A DNA stretch of 64,000 nt. Origin: Alphaproteobacteria bacterium. Its GTDB lineage: Bacteria; Pseudomonadota; Alphaproteobacteria; Rickettsiales; SXRF01. The translations under genes were made by a program, and so were the position numbers. This document shows, piece after piece, positions 54,298 to 62,692 of the stretch. Below the pieces are notes generated by a model. It made no database searches. It was given only the letters and a program-made list of their open reading frames with translations, and had not been told where the DNA came from. The DNA lies in the NCBI GenBank assembly GCA_025362975.1, contig JANYES010000011.1:317581-381580 (forward strand), given 5' to 3'. The stretch's first letter is position 1; every line of letters starts with the position of its first letter.

Positions 54298-55680
54298 ATG
54301 TCGAACGCATTTCCCATTATCGAATCCAAAAGCAAATCCATTCCGCTTTACGTTGTCAGCGCGAAGGGTTTTGGCGGGTGGGTGAAGTCGCAAAGCACCG
54401 CCACCAAAAACTGGCTCGACGCCAATGGATTCAAGGCCGATGCTGGCAGCCACTGCCTCATTCCGGGTAAGGACGGGGCGATTGCCGGTGTCGCCTGCGG
54501 GATTGCGGAAGCACCGGATTTATGGGCAATTGCACAGTTGCCGATGGCGCTACCCGCGAACACCTATCACATCGACAGCAAATTATCTGCCAGCGAGGCC
54601 ACGCAGCTGGCGCTAGGCTGGGCTTTGGCTACCTACCGGTTCAGTAAATATAAGAAACAAAGCAAAGCGCTCGCGCAGCTAGTAGCCCCTAAAGGTTGTG
54701 ATATCGCGTATGTGAAATCGATGTTCACCAGCATATGCTGGGCGCGCGATCTGATCAACACCCCCGCCAACGACATGCACCCGGCGGCACTTGCTGGCGA
54801 AGCGGCGTCGTGGGCGAAATCGGCGAAAGCGAAAGTGACCGTCATCAAGGGTGACGCGCTGCTGAAAGCCAACTGGCCGATGGTGTATACGGTCGGCAAA
54901 GCCGCGGAAATCCCCCCGCACCTGGTCGATATTTCCTTCCCCCACAAAGGCGCCCCCAAGGTGACGCTGGTGGGCAAAGGCGTGTGCTTTGACTCGGGGG
55001 GGCTGGATATTAAGCCGACTGCGGGCATGAAGCTGATGAAAAAGGATATGGGCGGGGCGGCGTGCGTGCTGGCGCTGGCGCGGGTGATTGTGGAGATGAA
55101 GCTTAAGGTGCAGCTGCGCGTGATTCTCCCGATTGTGGAAAACGCCATTGCGGGCAATGCGATGCGCCCCCTGGACATCGTGCCGACGCGCAAAGGCATC
55201 ACCGTGGAGATTGGCAATACCGATGCAGAAGGCCGCTTGATACTGTGCGACGCGTTGTTTGAGGCGGATTCGGAAAAGCCGGATTTGCTGATAGACTGCG
55301 CGACGCTGACGGGGGCAGCTCGTTCCGCACTTGGAACGGAAATTCCCGCATTCTTCACCGGCGACGACGCATTGGCGAACGAATTATCTTCCATCGCCAT
55401 GGGAAATGCCGACCCGATGTGGCGTTTGCCACTATGGAAAAATTATAGAAAACAACTGGATACAGCTAACGCCGACCTGTCTAACGACCCGGACAGCGCC
55501 TTCGGCGGTGCCATCACTGCGGCCTTGTATTTGCAGGAATTTGTGAGTAAAACACCCTCCTGGCTACATATCGACATGATGGCGTGGAATCCAAGTTCCA
55601 GGCCGGGGCGCCCGCAAGGGGGCGAGGCAATGGCCGTGAGGGCATTATTCGCATTACTCAAAAAACGTTATGGGCATTAA
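54298..55680 (+). CDS. Leucyl aminopeptidase family (M17)
   Basis: Cytosolic dimetal aminopeptidase, 460 residues. The metal and catalytic blocks are VGKGVCFDSGGLDIKP, MKKDMGGAA and NTDAEGRLILCDAL. The variable N-terminal domain is shorter than in PepA, closer to PepB-like members. It starts 36 bases after the unknown small gene. Confidence 0.93.
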   Translation: MSNAFPIIESKSKSIPLYVVSAKGFGGWVKSQSTATKNWLDANGFKADAGSHCLIPGKDGAIAGVACGIAEAPDLWAIAQLPMALPANTYHIDSKLSASEATQLALGWALATYRFSKYKKQSKALAQLVAPKGCDIAYVKSMFTSICWARDLINTPANDMHPAALAGEAASWAKSAKAKVTVIKGDALLKANWPMVYTVGKAAEIPPHLVDISFPHKGAPKVTLVGKGVCFDSGGLDIKPTAGMKLMKKDMGGAACVLALARVIVEMKLKVQLRVILPIVENAIAGNAMRPLDIVPTRKGITVEIGNTDAEGRLILCDALFEADSEKPDLLIDCATLTGAARSALGTEIPAFFTGDDALANELSSIAMGNADPMWRLPLWKNYRKQLDTANADLSNDPDSAFGGAITAALYLQEFVSKTPSWLHIDMMAWNPSSRPGRPQGGEAMAVRALFALLKKRYGH

Positions 55681-55693
55681 ATAGAGGATGGTT

Positions 55694-56065
55694 ATGGTAC
55701 AGGCTAAAGAAGAAAAAGTAGTTGGTTCGTCGAAAATCATTCGCGCATTGTCGTTCTGGCACGGCGTGACGGCAACCGCACTCAAACAGATGCCGATCGA
55801 TCTGTCGGCGCGCCAGACGGCGATTTTGCTCAACGTGTACCTGATGCCCTCGCCGCACAGCATCAAAAGCCTCGCGGACGATTTGATGATTTCCAAACCG
55901 GCGATCTGCCGCGCGATTGACGCGCTGGAAAAAGCCAAGCTCGTGAAGCGTATTCGCGACCGTCAGGACAAGCGCAACGTGCTGATTCAACGTACCGTGA
56001 AGGGTTCGGTGTATCTCAGTGAGTTCGCTGACATTATTTTGAGCCTGTCGAAAGAAGCGGCTTAA
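55694..56065 (+). CDS. MarR-family transcriptional regulator
   Basis: A winged-helix DNA-binding protein of about 123 residues: helices, then SIKSLADDLMISKPAICRAIDALEKAKLV (recognition region) and the wing VKRIRDRQDKRN. AGAGG before the ATGs favours 55694 over 55688. Possible targets are its neighbours; ligand unknown. Confidence 0.88.
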   Translation: MVQAKEEKVVGSSKIIRALSFWHGVTATALKQMPIDLSARQTAILLNVYLMPSPHSIKSLADDLMISKPAICRAIDALEKAKLVKRIRDRQDKRNVLIQRTVKGSVYLSEFADIILSLSKEAA

Positions 56066-56169
56066 GCACGGTTTTCTGGCCCCGGGATTTTTGGGGGATA
56101 GTTATTTAACAATATAGTTTGTTGTTGTGCCGGTTGATTGCGGTGGCTTTTTTGCGCGTGGTGGGACGT

Positions 56170-56193
56170 ACCCCGTCATGCGACAGGGTGACA
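56170..56193. repeat. Copy of the gtcaccccgtc-type palindromic repeat
   Basis: accccgtcatgcgacagggtgaca; one base different from the copy at 22174-22197. Confidence 0.75.
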
Positions 56194-56240
56194 GTTTACC
56201 TTAAAGCAGGGCATACGCTTATTTACTAACAACACACGGC

Positions 56241-56270
56241 ATTGTCGCCCCGCTGTATAGCGGGGTCTGG
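56241..56270. repeat. Related hairpin repeat
   Basis: Stem gccccgct/agcggggt with a short loop, beginning attgtcgcccc; a diverged relative of the gtcaccccgtc element. Confidence 0.55.
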
Positions 56271-56344
56271 GATTGTGTGGGTGACGCGGACAGCATTAGC
56301 ATGGGTGGATTGCGTATGGTGTTTCATGGGTATCCCTGCCCGAT

Positions 56345-56429
56345 CGTCGTTGCGAGCGTAGCGAAGCAATCCAGTTGGTATTTAGTGCGGCTTGGATTGC
56401 CGCGTCGGCTTGCCTCCTCGCAATGACGG
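56345..56429. repeat. 85-base inverted-repeat element (cgtcgttgcgag ... ctcgcaatgacgg)
   Basis: Terminal inverted repeats cgtcgttgcgag and ctcgcaatgacg, with inner inverted blocks gcaatccag and cttggattgc. Its left part matches the shorter copy at 32801-32831. Small non-coding palindromic element. Confidence 0.75.
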
Positions 56430-56440
56430 AAGGTTGGGAC

Positions 56441-56476
56441 CTGACTTCTTTCCTGACTTCTTTCCTGACTTCTATT
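56441..56476. repeat. Three tandem 12-base repeats
   Basis: ctgacttctttc twice, then ctgacttctatt, directly adjacent. Too short and too regular in spacing for a CRISPR array. Confidence 0.8.
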
Positions 56477-56776
56477 CTTTCTTCTCTTTCCTCATACCGA
56501 ACCCGCATTCGCGGGGAAATAAAAGTGGGCGCGCCCATGCAATGTTTCCTGCCTTGATGAGAGCTTTCATGAGGTGCGTGCCGGACAAAGGCTCTCGCCC
56601 ACGGGTTCCCTGGTACAGTTTCCCCGTGTTTTTGTGTCCGACCCCGTATGGCACAATCATCCAAAACGTGTCGCCGATGCTTTCATGCCGCCCTTGGGTG
56701 TTTGCAACCGTTGAGTGGTCTGGGTGTTAGCGCTAACACCATCATACAAACATGGGATGGAATGGCCCGGAAGGGA

Positions 56777-57358
56777 TTATTTTGCGGGACCGTTATTTGC
56801 CCTGTCCAGGCCGAATTCGCGGGCGGTTAAGCGCACGACGCTGCGCAGGCGGCTGATGTATTCGTTGGCGTCGGTGGTCATGATGTCGTCGCGCGTATCT
56901 TCGGGAAGCGCGTCGCAGACAATGAGCGCGAACAGGCGGCGCACGGGGGATTGCTGTTCGTCGGAGATGGGCTCGCCTGCCATGAAGGCGCGCTCAGTTT
57001 CGATAATGTCGCGGATGGAGCCAGTGAAGTGTTCGGACTGGAAGGGGTATTGCTCGCGGAGTTCTTCTTCGAGCGAATGGAGGCGTTGCTTATCGATCTT
57101 TTGCCCGGCGGTCAGCCGGGCGAGCATCAGAATGTACTCGTCTTCGAGTTCAACGAACTGGTGTATCTGCGGGCCGTTGGCGAGGATTTTAAAGGCGTGT
57201 TTGATATCGTCGCTCATCGGCTTGCCGGAATCGGTGGTGGCTTCGTCGATGGCTTTGTTGACGATGGCGTTGGGCGAATGCGTGTCGCGCATGTCGAGGA
57301 CGCGCTGGAGATAGGCGTCTTCGTCGAAGGCTTGGGTCAGGCGGGCAGCGTGGAGCAT
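56777..57358 (-). CDS. Unknown helical protein (193 aa)
   Basis: A soluble, acidic, helix-rich protein (SDDIKHAFKILANGPQIHQF; QKIDKQRLHSLEEELREQYP). No domain or signal peptide recognised. It lies 9 bases after the stop of the large AsmA-like gene in the same direction, so it is the last gene of that transcript. Confidence 0.7.
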   Translation of the reverse strand: MLHAARLTQAFDEDAYLQRVLDMRDTHSPNAIVNKAIDEATTDSGKPMSDDIKHAFKILANGPQIHQFVELEDEYILMLARLTAGQKIDKQRLHSLEEELREQYPFQSEHFTGSIRDIIETERAFMAGEPISDEQQSPVRRLFALIVCDALPEDTRDDIMTTDANEYISRLRSVVRLTAREFGLDRANNGPAK

Positions 57359-57367
57359 GGGAGTTCC

Positions 57368-60300
57368 TTATTTGCTTTCGTCGTCTTCTTCGTCGTCTTT
57401 TTTGGACGGGCCGTCGAAGATGTCGAACAGGCCGCGCAGGAAGCCGGGGGTGAGGATGGAGAGCGGGTTCACGGACACGTCGGGGTCTTTTTGCGTGCCT
57501 TTGACGGAATAGCGGGCGGCGAAGACGCCCTGCCCTTCGCCGCCGGTGAGGACACGGCCCAGCAGCGGCACGTTGCCCAGCGCATGATTAAGTGAGTAGG
57601 ACGGCACGATGGTGCCTTGGATGTCGAGTGCCACTTTCGGGAAGGTGGCGGTGCCTTCGGCGGTCATGCCAATGGCGTCGCCGTGGGTTTTGGCGGTGTC
57701 GAGGGTGAGGACGTCGTTACTGAGGGTGAATGGAGCGGTGAGTTTGGTGAAGCGAATGCCTTTGCCACCGAGCGTGTCGAACAGGCCGGTAAGCGAAGCG
57801 GAGGAGAGGATTTTGGCGAGCACCGAGGCGTTTTTAATGGTGTGTTCGTTGATGTCGGCTTTGCCGCGCAGGATGGAATGGCCGCTCTGCGTGGCGGTGG
57901 CTTCGGTGTAATTGCCGGTGACGGTGAGGTCGCCGCCTTCCATGCCGTCGAAGGCGTTGACGGCGCGCAGGAACGCACCGGCGCTTTGGACGTGCAGCGA
58001 AAGCTGGCGCCTGCCTTTGGGGTTGCGCAGGATGAGGAAGTTGAAGGGCTTGTTATCCACCGTGGCGCCATTGATGTTTGCTTTTTCGCAGTGGCGGGCG
58101 TCGCATTCGGCGGTGCTTTTTACGCTGCGAAGTTCGCGGCCTTCGTCGAAGACGACGTGGGAGATGTCGGTTTTAAGTTGCAGCGAGGGGAAATTCTCGA
58201 AGGAGAAATTGGTTTCGTCTTTGTTGGCTTTGCCCATCCACGGGCTTACGTCAAGGGTGTTGCCGCGCATGGCGATGATGTAGCCGGTGTCGGTTTTTTC
58301 GTAATTGAATTCGTCGAGGTCGGTGCCGTTGAGAATGAGTTTATCCATGTTGATGCGGCGTATGCCCGAGAGGTCTTTGTTGAGTTCGGCGGAGCCCTGG
58401 GCGTCCATGTCGCGGGCTTTGAAGTGGAAGGCGGGGATACTGGCGACATCGTCTTTTTTCTCGCCGGTGATGGAGAGGCTTGCGGGCATTGTCATCGGTT
58501 TGCGTATGTAAATTTTGCTCATGTTAATGGCAGCGCCGGTCAAGTCGATGGTGGCTTGGGTGGATTCGACGTTTTTGCCTTCTTTGACGGTGGCGCGGAT
58601 GCCGAAGTAGCCTTTCAGAAAATCAAACGCGGGGTAGCCGAAGCGCGGCAGCGACTCGACGGGGGCGGTGGCGGAAGCTTCGATGAAAGTGTCGAAGCCG
58701 CCTTCGGGGTGGAATAAATATTTGACGTCGGCATCCGACACATCGGCGCCGTTGATGTTACCGCCGCCTTTGAATTCGAGGCCTTTGTTGTCGGCGGCGA
58801 AACTTCCGGAGACGTTTTTGCCGTCGAATTTATGCATGAAGCCGGGTTGTGAGAAGTTGGTGACATTGGCCTTCACGTCGAAATCGACGTCGTTTTCGCC
58901 GTCGATGGGGTTGCCGTTTTTATCACGGGGGGCGAAGAAGCGGAAGCCGAGCATGGCATGGGCTTTGACCTTACCTTCGGCCTGTTCGGGGTGGAGGTTG
59001 AGGAGTTGGGCTTTTTTGAGCGGCGGGAGTTCGAGGATGTGGATGACATCCTTGGCGTCGGAATCGGCGTTGAAGGTGACTTTGATGTAGGGGTTGTCGG
59101 GGTTTAAGTCTTCGATTTCGACTTTGCCCTCGGTGAGTTTGGTGTTTTTCAAGAAGCTGGCAGAGTCGATCTGGGCGCTCAGCGCCTTGCCATCGATATG
59201 GACTTTGCCCATGAGGTCGGTGACGGGGGGATGCTCGGGGAGGTAGCGCACCTGCGCGCCATCCAGTTCGACGAAGGCGTCGATGTCTTCCTGCGGGAGG
59301 TTGGGTTTGGCGGTGTCGCCGTGGTTGATTTCGATTTTGGCGGTGGCTTTGGTAATTTTGCCATCGGTGATGTTGGAGGTGATCCACTCGCGGGTTTTGG
59401 GGGCGACGCCTTTGGGCCAGAAGAGGTGGATGTCGGGGGCGGCGAGATTCTGGGCTGCGACCTGCATGTGGATTTCGGGGTCGCCGTCTTGCAAGGCGGC
59501 GGTGCCTGCGGCGTCGATGAGCGTGCCGTTGAAATCGCACTTGAACTGGGTGAGGTCGAGGTGGTTGGTGTTGGTGACGTTGTCGTGGTTCACTTGGCCC
59601 TGGATGTGCAGCATGTTGACAGGGACGGAGCCGTCGAGGCGGGGGGAATCGATGGTGCCTTTGCCGCCGTCGGCGGTGAAGATGGCTTTTTCGAGCGCGC
59701 CGGTGGCGTCGACGACAAGTTCGGCTTTGCCGCTGACGGGAACGTTCAACGCGCTTGCGATACTTTCGTCGGCGAAGATGCCTGAGAGCGTGCCGGGCAT
59801 GAGTTCGCTGGCGTTGACTTCGCCGGTGAGGAGCTGGCTGTTTTTCTTGCGGGTGAATTCGGCGGAGATCATTGACTCATAATTGCCGTAGGCGATTTTG
59901 GCGCCGGCATAGGCATGGAGGCCTTCGCGGGTGCGCTTGAAGGTTAAGTCGGCGCCGCTGGCCTTGAACATCAGGCCCCTGGCCTTGCTGGTGATGGTCA
60001 TGTCGGCGTTGACGATGGAGATGAGGTGCAGGGCGGAAAGCGGGCTGCCGCTTGACGGATCGGTGAAAGAGGATAATAGCGCGGAAAACGGTACGGCAGC
60101 GGGTTCTTCAACGGGCGTGTCGGAGTCGCCGCGCTCGAGTTCAAGGCCGAAGGAGATGGAGCGGTCTTCGTTGGCGTATAAGCTGATGACGGGGTGGTTG
60201 ATGGTCAGCGACGTGGGCCAGAGATGGCCGCTGAGGAGGCCCAGCAGGTCGAGGCCGAGGGAGATTTCGGTGAATTTGGAATAGGTGTGGCGCTCGCCGG

Positions 60301-60562
60301 TGAGGATCTTGACGTTGCGCAGACGGATGTCGATCGGGTGTTTCCAGCCGTCCCAGACGAGCCATGTTTCGCCGACGGAGACGGAGTATTTATGGTCCGG
60401 CGGTTCGAACATGATTTCGATGTAGGGAGAGAGCATGTCGAGCGAGCGCGGGCCGGTGGCGACCCATGCGAGCAGCACGTTGAACGCGGTCAGCGCCGCA
60501 ACGGACAGACCGAGGGTCAGGCCAAGGAGGAGTTTGCCGAGTGCGATGTGCAGGTGCTTCAT
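57368..60562 (-). CDS. AsmA/YhdP-family (DUF3971-like) envelope protein
   Basis: A 1064-residue protein with an N-terminal membrane anchor (about 8-35) and a very long beta-rich periplasmic part ending in an AsmA-type C-terminal region (DVSVNPLSILTPGFLRGLFDIF). YhdP, TamB and AsmA relatives form bridge-like tubes carrying phospholipids to the outer membrane. This protein fits YhdP in length and end. Its ATG overlaps the stop of the upstream gene by 1 base (TAATG). Confidence 0.82.
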   Translation of the reverse strand: MKHLHIALGKLLLGLTLGLSVAALTAFNVLLAWVATGPRSLDMLSPYIEIMFEPPDHKYSVSVGETWLVWDGWKHPIDIRLRNVKILTGERHTYSKFTEISLGLDLLGLLSGHLWPTSLTINHPVISLYANEDRSISFGLELERGDSDTPVEEPAAVPFSALLSSFTDPSSGSPLSALHLISIVNADMTITSKARGLMFKASGADLTFKRTREGLHAYAGAKIAYGNYESMISAEFTRKKNSQLLTGEVNASELMPGTLSGIFADESIASALNVPVSGKAELVVDATGALEKAIFTADGGKGTIDSPRLDGSVPVNMLHIQGQVNHDNVTNTNHLDLTQFKCDFNGTLIDAAGTAALQDGDPEIHMQVAAQNLAAPDIHLFWPKGVAPKTREWITSNITDGKITKATAKIEINHGDTAKPNLPQEDIDAFVELDGAQVRYLPEHPPVTDLMGKVHIDGKALSAQIDSASFLKNTKLTEGKVEIEDLNPDNPYIKVTFNADSDAKDVIHILELPPLKKAQLLNLHPEQAEGKVKAHAMLGFRFFAPRDKNGNPIDGENDVDFDVKANVTNFSQPGFMHKFDGKNVSGSFAADNKGLEFKGGGNINGADVSDADVKYLFHPEGGFDTFIEASATAPVESLPRFGYPAFDFLKGYFGIRATVKEGKNVESTQATIDLTGAAINMSKIYIRKPMTMPASLSITGEKKDDVASIPAFHFKARDMDAQGSAELNKDLSGIRRINMDKLILNGTDLDEFNYEKTDTGYIIAMRGNTLDVSPWMGKANKDETNFSFENFPSLQLKTDISHVVFDEGRELRSVKSTAECDARHCEKANINGATVDNKPFNFLILRNPKGRRQLSLHVQSAGAFLRAVNAFDGMEGGDLTVTGNYTEATATQSGHSILRGKADINEHTIKNASVLAKILSSASLTGLFDTLGGKGIRFTKLTAPFTLSNDVLTLDTAKTHGDAIGMTAEGTATFPKVALDIQGTIVPSYSLNHALGNVPLLGRVLTGGEGQGVFAARYSVKGTQKDPDVSVNPLSILTPGFLRGLFDIFDGPSKKDDEEDDESK

Positions 60563-62643
60563 TAGAACAGGGTTTGGAAAATGTTGCTGTAGTTATCGGT
60601 CCAGATGGCCACTCTTGGGGCATCTTCCATCAATTGCCAATGTGGATCATCTTTTTCCAGCCCGTGGAAATCATCGATTTTCTTGGCGGCGACGACCCAG
60701 ATGGACGACGAGATGAGGCTTTTATCGTCGGTGACTTTGTCGGCCTTGATGAGGGCGACGAAGCCAGCGTCCTTGATCATGGCGGACATCAGGGGCGCTA
60801 AGTCCAAGTGGCGGTTGGAGATATTGAAGGCGATCATGCCGCCGTCGGCGAGTTTTCTCAAGTAAATGGCGATGGCTTCCTTGGTCAAGATATGTACCGG
60901 GATGGAGTCTGAGCTAAAGGTATCTACGACGATGAAGCCATAATGCTTCGCGTCCATTTTCGCTATTTCGAGGCGGCCGTCGCCGAGGCGGATGGTCGAA
61001 GTCGGCGGGCAGTTGGTTAAGAAGGTGAAATAGCTGGGATTTGAGGCGATGAGCGCGATGGCGGGATCGATTTCGAAAAAGTCGAATTTTTGTTCTTCGT
61101 GGCCGATGCAGGCGAGTGTTCCAGCACCCAGGCCGAGGACGGCGACCGGCAGGTGTTGCAGTTCTTTACCCACATGGTCGTAGACGGGTTTGATGACGGA
61201 ATAATAGCTGGTGAGGTCGAGTTTGTGGTCGGGGTCCATTGATTGGATGCCGTGCAGCGTGGTGCCGTGAAGCAGGACCATTGAATTGGTGGGGGGGAAT
61301 TTGAACAGGCGGTTGACGCCGAAGAAATTGCGCTCGGCGAAGAGCAGCGTGCCGCCCTCGTCTTTGGCGCTGGTGCCGATGTTTTTGCCGATGGGGACAG
61401 CGACGAACAGGGCGAGGACGAACAAAGCATAGCGCAGCGGGCGCTTGTGAGATTTGAGGGCGACGAAGGCGACGGGGACGACATAGTCGAGGATGCGTTC
61501 GCGCTTGACGTCGGCGATAAGTTGCGGGCGAAGCAGCAAGGTCATGATGAAGATCAGCGGATATTCGAACGGCTCGTCGAAAATCTGCGGGGCGATGAGC
61601 GCGTTGAACAGGCCGCCGAGCATGCCGCCAAAGGAGATCCAGAGGAAATATTCGGTCAGGTAGCGCGGGTCGGGCTTGAGGCGCGCCAGCGTGCCGTGGC
61701 AGCCCATGACGAAGGCGAAGAAGGTCATGAGGTGGAGTAGCAAAATGGCGGTGACAGAGTTGAGGTCGAAGAGCATGGCGATGGCGGTGAGCGGTACTAG
61801 GATGACCTGGGCCGAAAGCATGCGGTCGACGAGAATGGGTTTGCGGGCGAAGGCGAAGATGAAGGTGAGCAGGTAGATCGCAAGTGGAATCACCCAGAAA
61901 AGCGGGATGGAGGCGAGGTCGGTGGTGATGTAGGTGGTGACGCCGAGTAGCAGGCTGGAGGGGCAGAAGGAGAGGAATATCCAGTGGAGTTTCTGGGTGA
62001 GTCTGGGTTTGGTGCCCTGCTCTTCTGTGACCGCTGGTAATGGGACATAATGCTTGCGTAAGTAAACGATGCAACCGAGGATGAGCGCTCCGAAGAGGAC
62101 AAACCATGAAGACCAGAGATAGGTTTGCTGCGAGAGGGTGAAGAGCGGTTCCATGAGCAACGGGTAGCCGAACAAGGCGATGAGGCTGCCGATGTTGCTG
62201 GCGCTGTAGAGAAAGTAAGGGTTTTTGGCGTCGGGATGGTCGGTGTGGGCGAGCCATGATTGCAGTAGCGGAGCGTTGGCGGAAAGGACGAAGAACGGAC
62301 CGCCGACGGAGAGGAACAGCGATAGCATGACCCACTGGATGGGCTGGACGGCACTTACGAATCCGAGATTGGTTTTGGCGGTGATAGGGAGCCAGATGGC
62401 AGCTAAACATAGCATGACCATATGGAGGATGGACTGGCGCTTGGGGCCAAGATAGCGGCTGCCCAGATGTGCGTAGGCATAACCCAATAGCAGCATGATC
62501 TGGAAGAAGAGCATGGCGGTGTTCCAGACCGCAGGGCTGCCGCCGAGATGCGGTAGCAGGAGCTTGGAGATCATCGGCTGGATAAGGAATAGTAAGAAAG
62601 CGCTGGTGAAAATCGTGAGGGTATAAATACTGGTGATTAGCAT
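60562..62643 (-). CDS. Fused membrane protein with spermidine-synthase-like domain
   Basis: A 693-residue protein: about ten or more hydrophobic segments in residues 1-430, beginning SAFLLFLIQPMISKLLLPHLGG. The C-terminal methyltransferase-like domain has VLGLGAGTLACIG, FFEIDPAIA and VVDTFSSDSIPVH, as in spermidine synthases. Fused proteins of this kind are widespread, and their substrates are mostly unknown. It is first of a three-gene minus-strand operon with the AsmA-like gene. Confidence 0.85.
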   Translation of the reverse strand: MLITSIYTLTIFTSAFLLFLIQPMISKLLLPHLGGSPAVWNTAMLFFQIMLLLGYAYAHLGSRYLGPKRQSILHMVMLCLAAIWLPITAKTNLGFVSAVQPIQWVMLSLFLSVGGPFFVLSANAPLLQSWLAHTDHPDAKNPYFLYSASNIGSLIALFGYPLLMEPLFTLSQQTYLWSSWFVLFGALILGCIVYLRKHYVPLPAVTEEQGTKPRLTQKLHWIFLSFCPSSLLLGVTTYITTDLASIPLFWVIPLAIYLLTFIFAFARKPILVDRMLSAQVILVPLTAIAMLFDLNSVTAILLLHLMTFFAFVMGCHGTLARLKPDPRYLTEYFLWISFGGMLGGLFNALIAPQIFDEPFEYPLIFIMTLLLRPQLIADVKRERILDYVVPVAFVALKSHKRPLRYALFVLALFVAVPIGKNIGTSAKDEGGTLLFAERNFFGVNRLFKFPPTNSMVLLHGTTLHGIQSMDPDHKLDLTSYYSVIKPVYDHVGKELQHLPVAVLGLGAGTLACIGHEEQKFDFFEIDPAIALIASNPSYFTFLTNCPPTSTIRLGDGRLEIAKMDAKHYGFIVVDTFSSDSIPVHILTKEAIAIYLRKLADGGMIAFNISNRHLDLAPLMSAMIKDAGFVALIKADKVTDDKSLISSSIWVVAAKKIDDFHGLEKDDPHWQLMEDAPRVAIWTDNYSNIFQTLF

Positions 62644-62692
62644 CCGGCGTGCCTATAGTTGTGTTTCAAGGAAACATAGATAATATATTTTA

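Larger units (their letters stand above)
56066..56776. other. Repeat-rich noncoding region
   Basis: About 710 bases without a credible gene, between the MarR gene and the minus-strand block. It holds at least three dispersed palindromic elements and a short tandem repeat, listed separately. Frames of about 60-110 codons inside have no recognisable features. Confidence 0.7.

Noticed and set aside
56441-56476. CRISPR-like repeats
   Set aside because: Units of 12 bases are directly adjacent with no spacers; only three copies.
57617-58717. Long plus-strand frame (366 codons) opposite the AsmA-like gene
   Set aside because: Gly/Val/Glu-rich antisense translation of a real gene, without domain.
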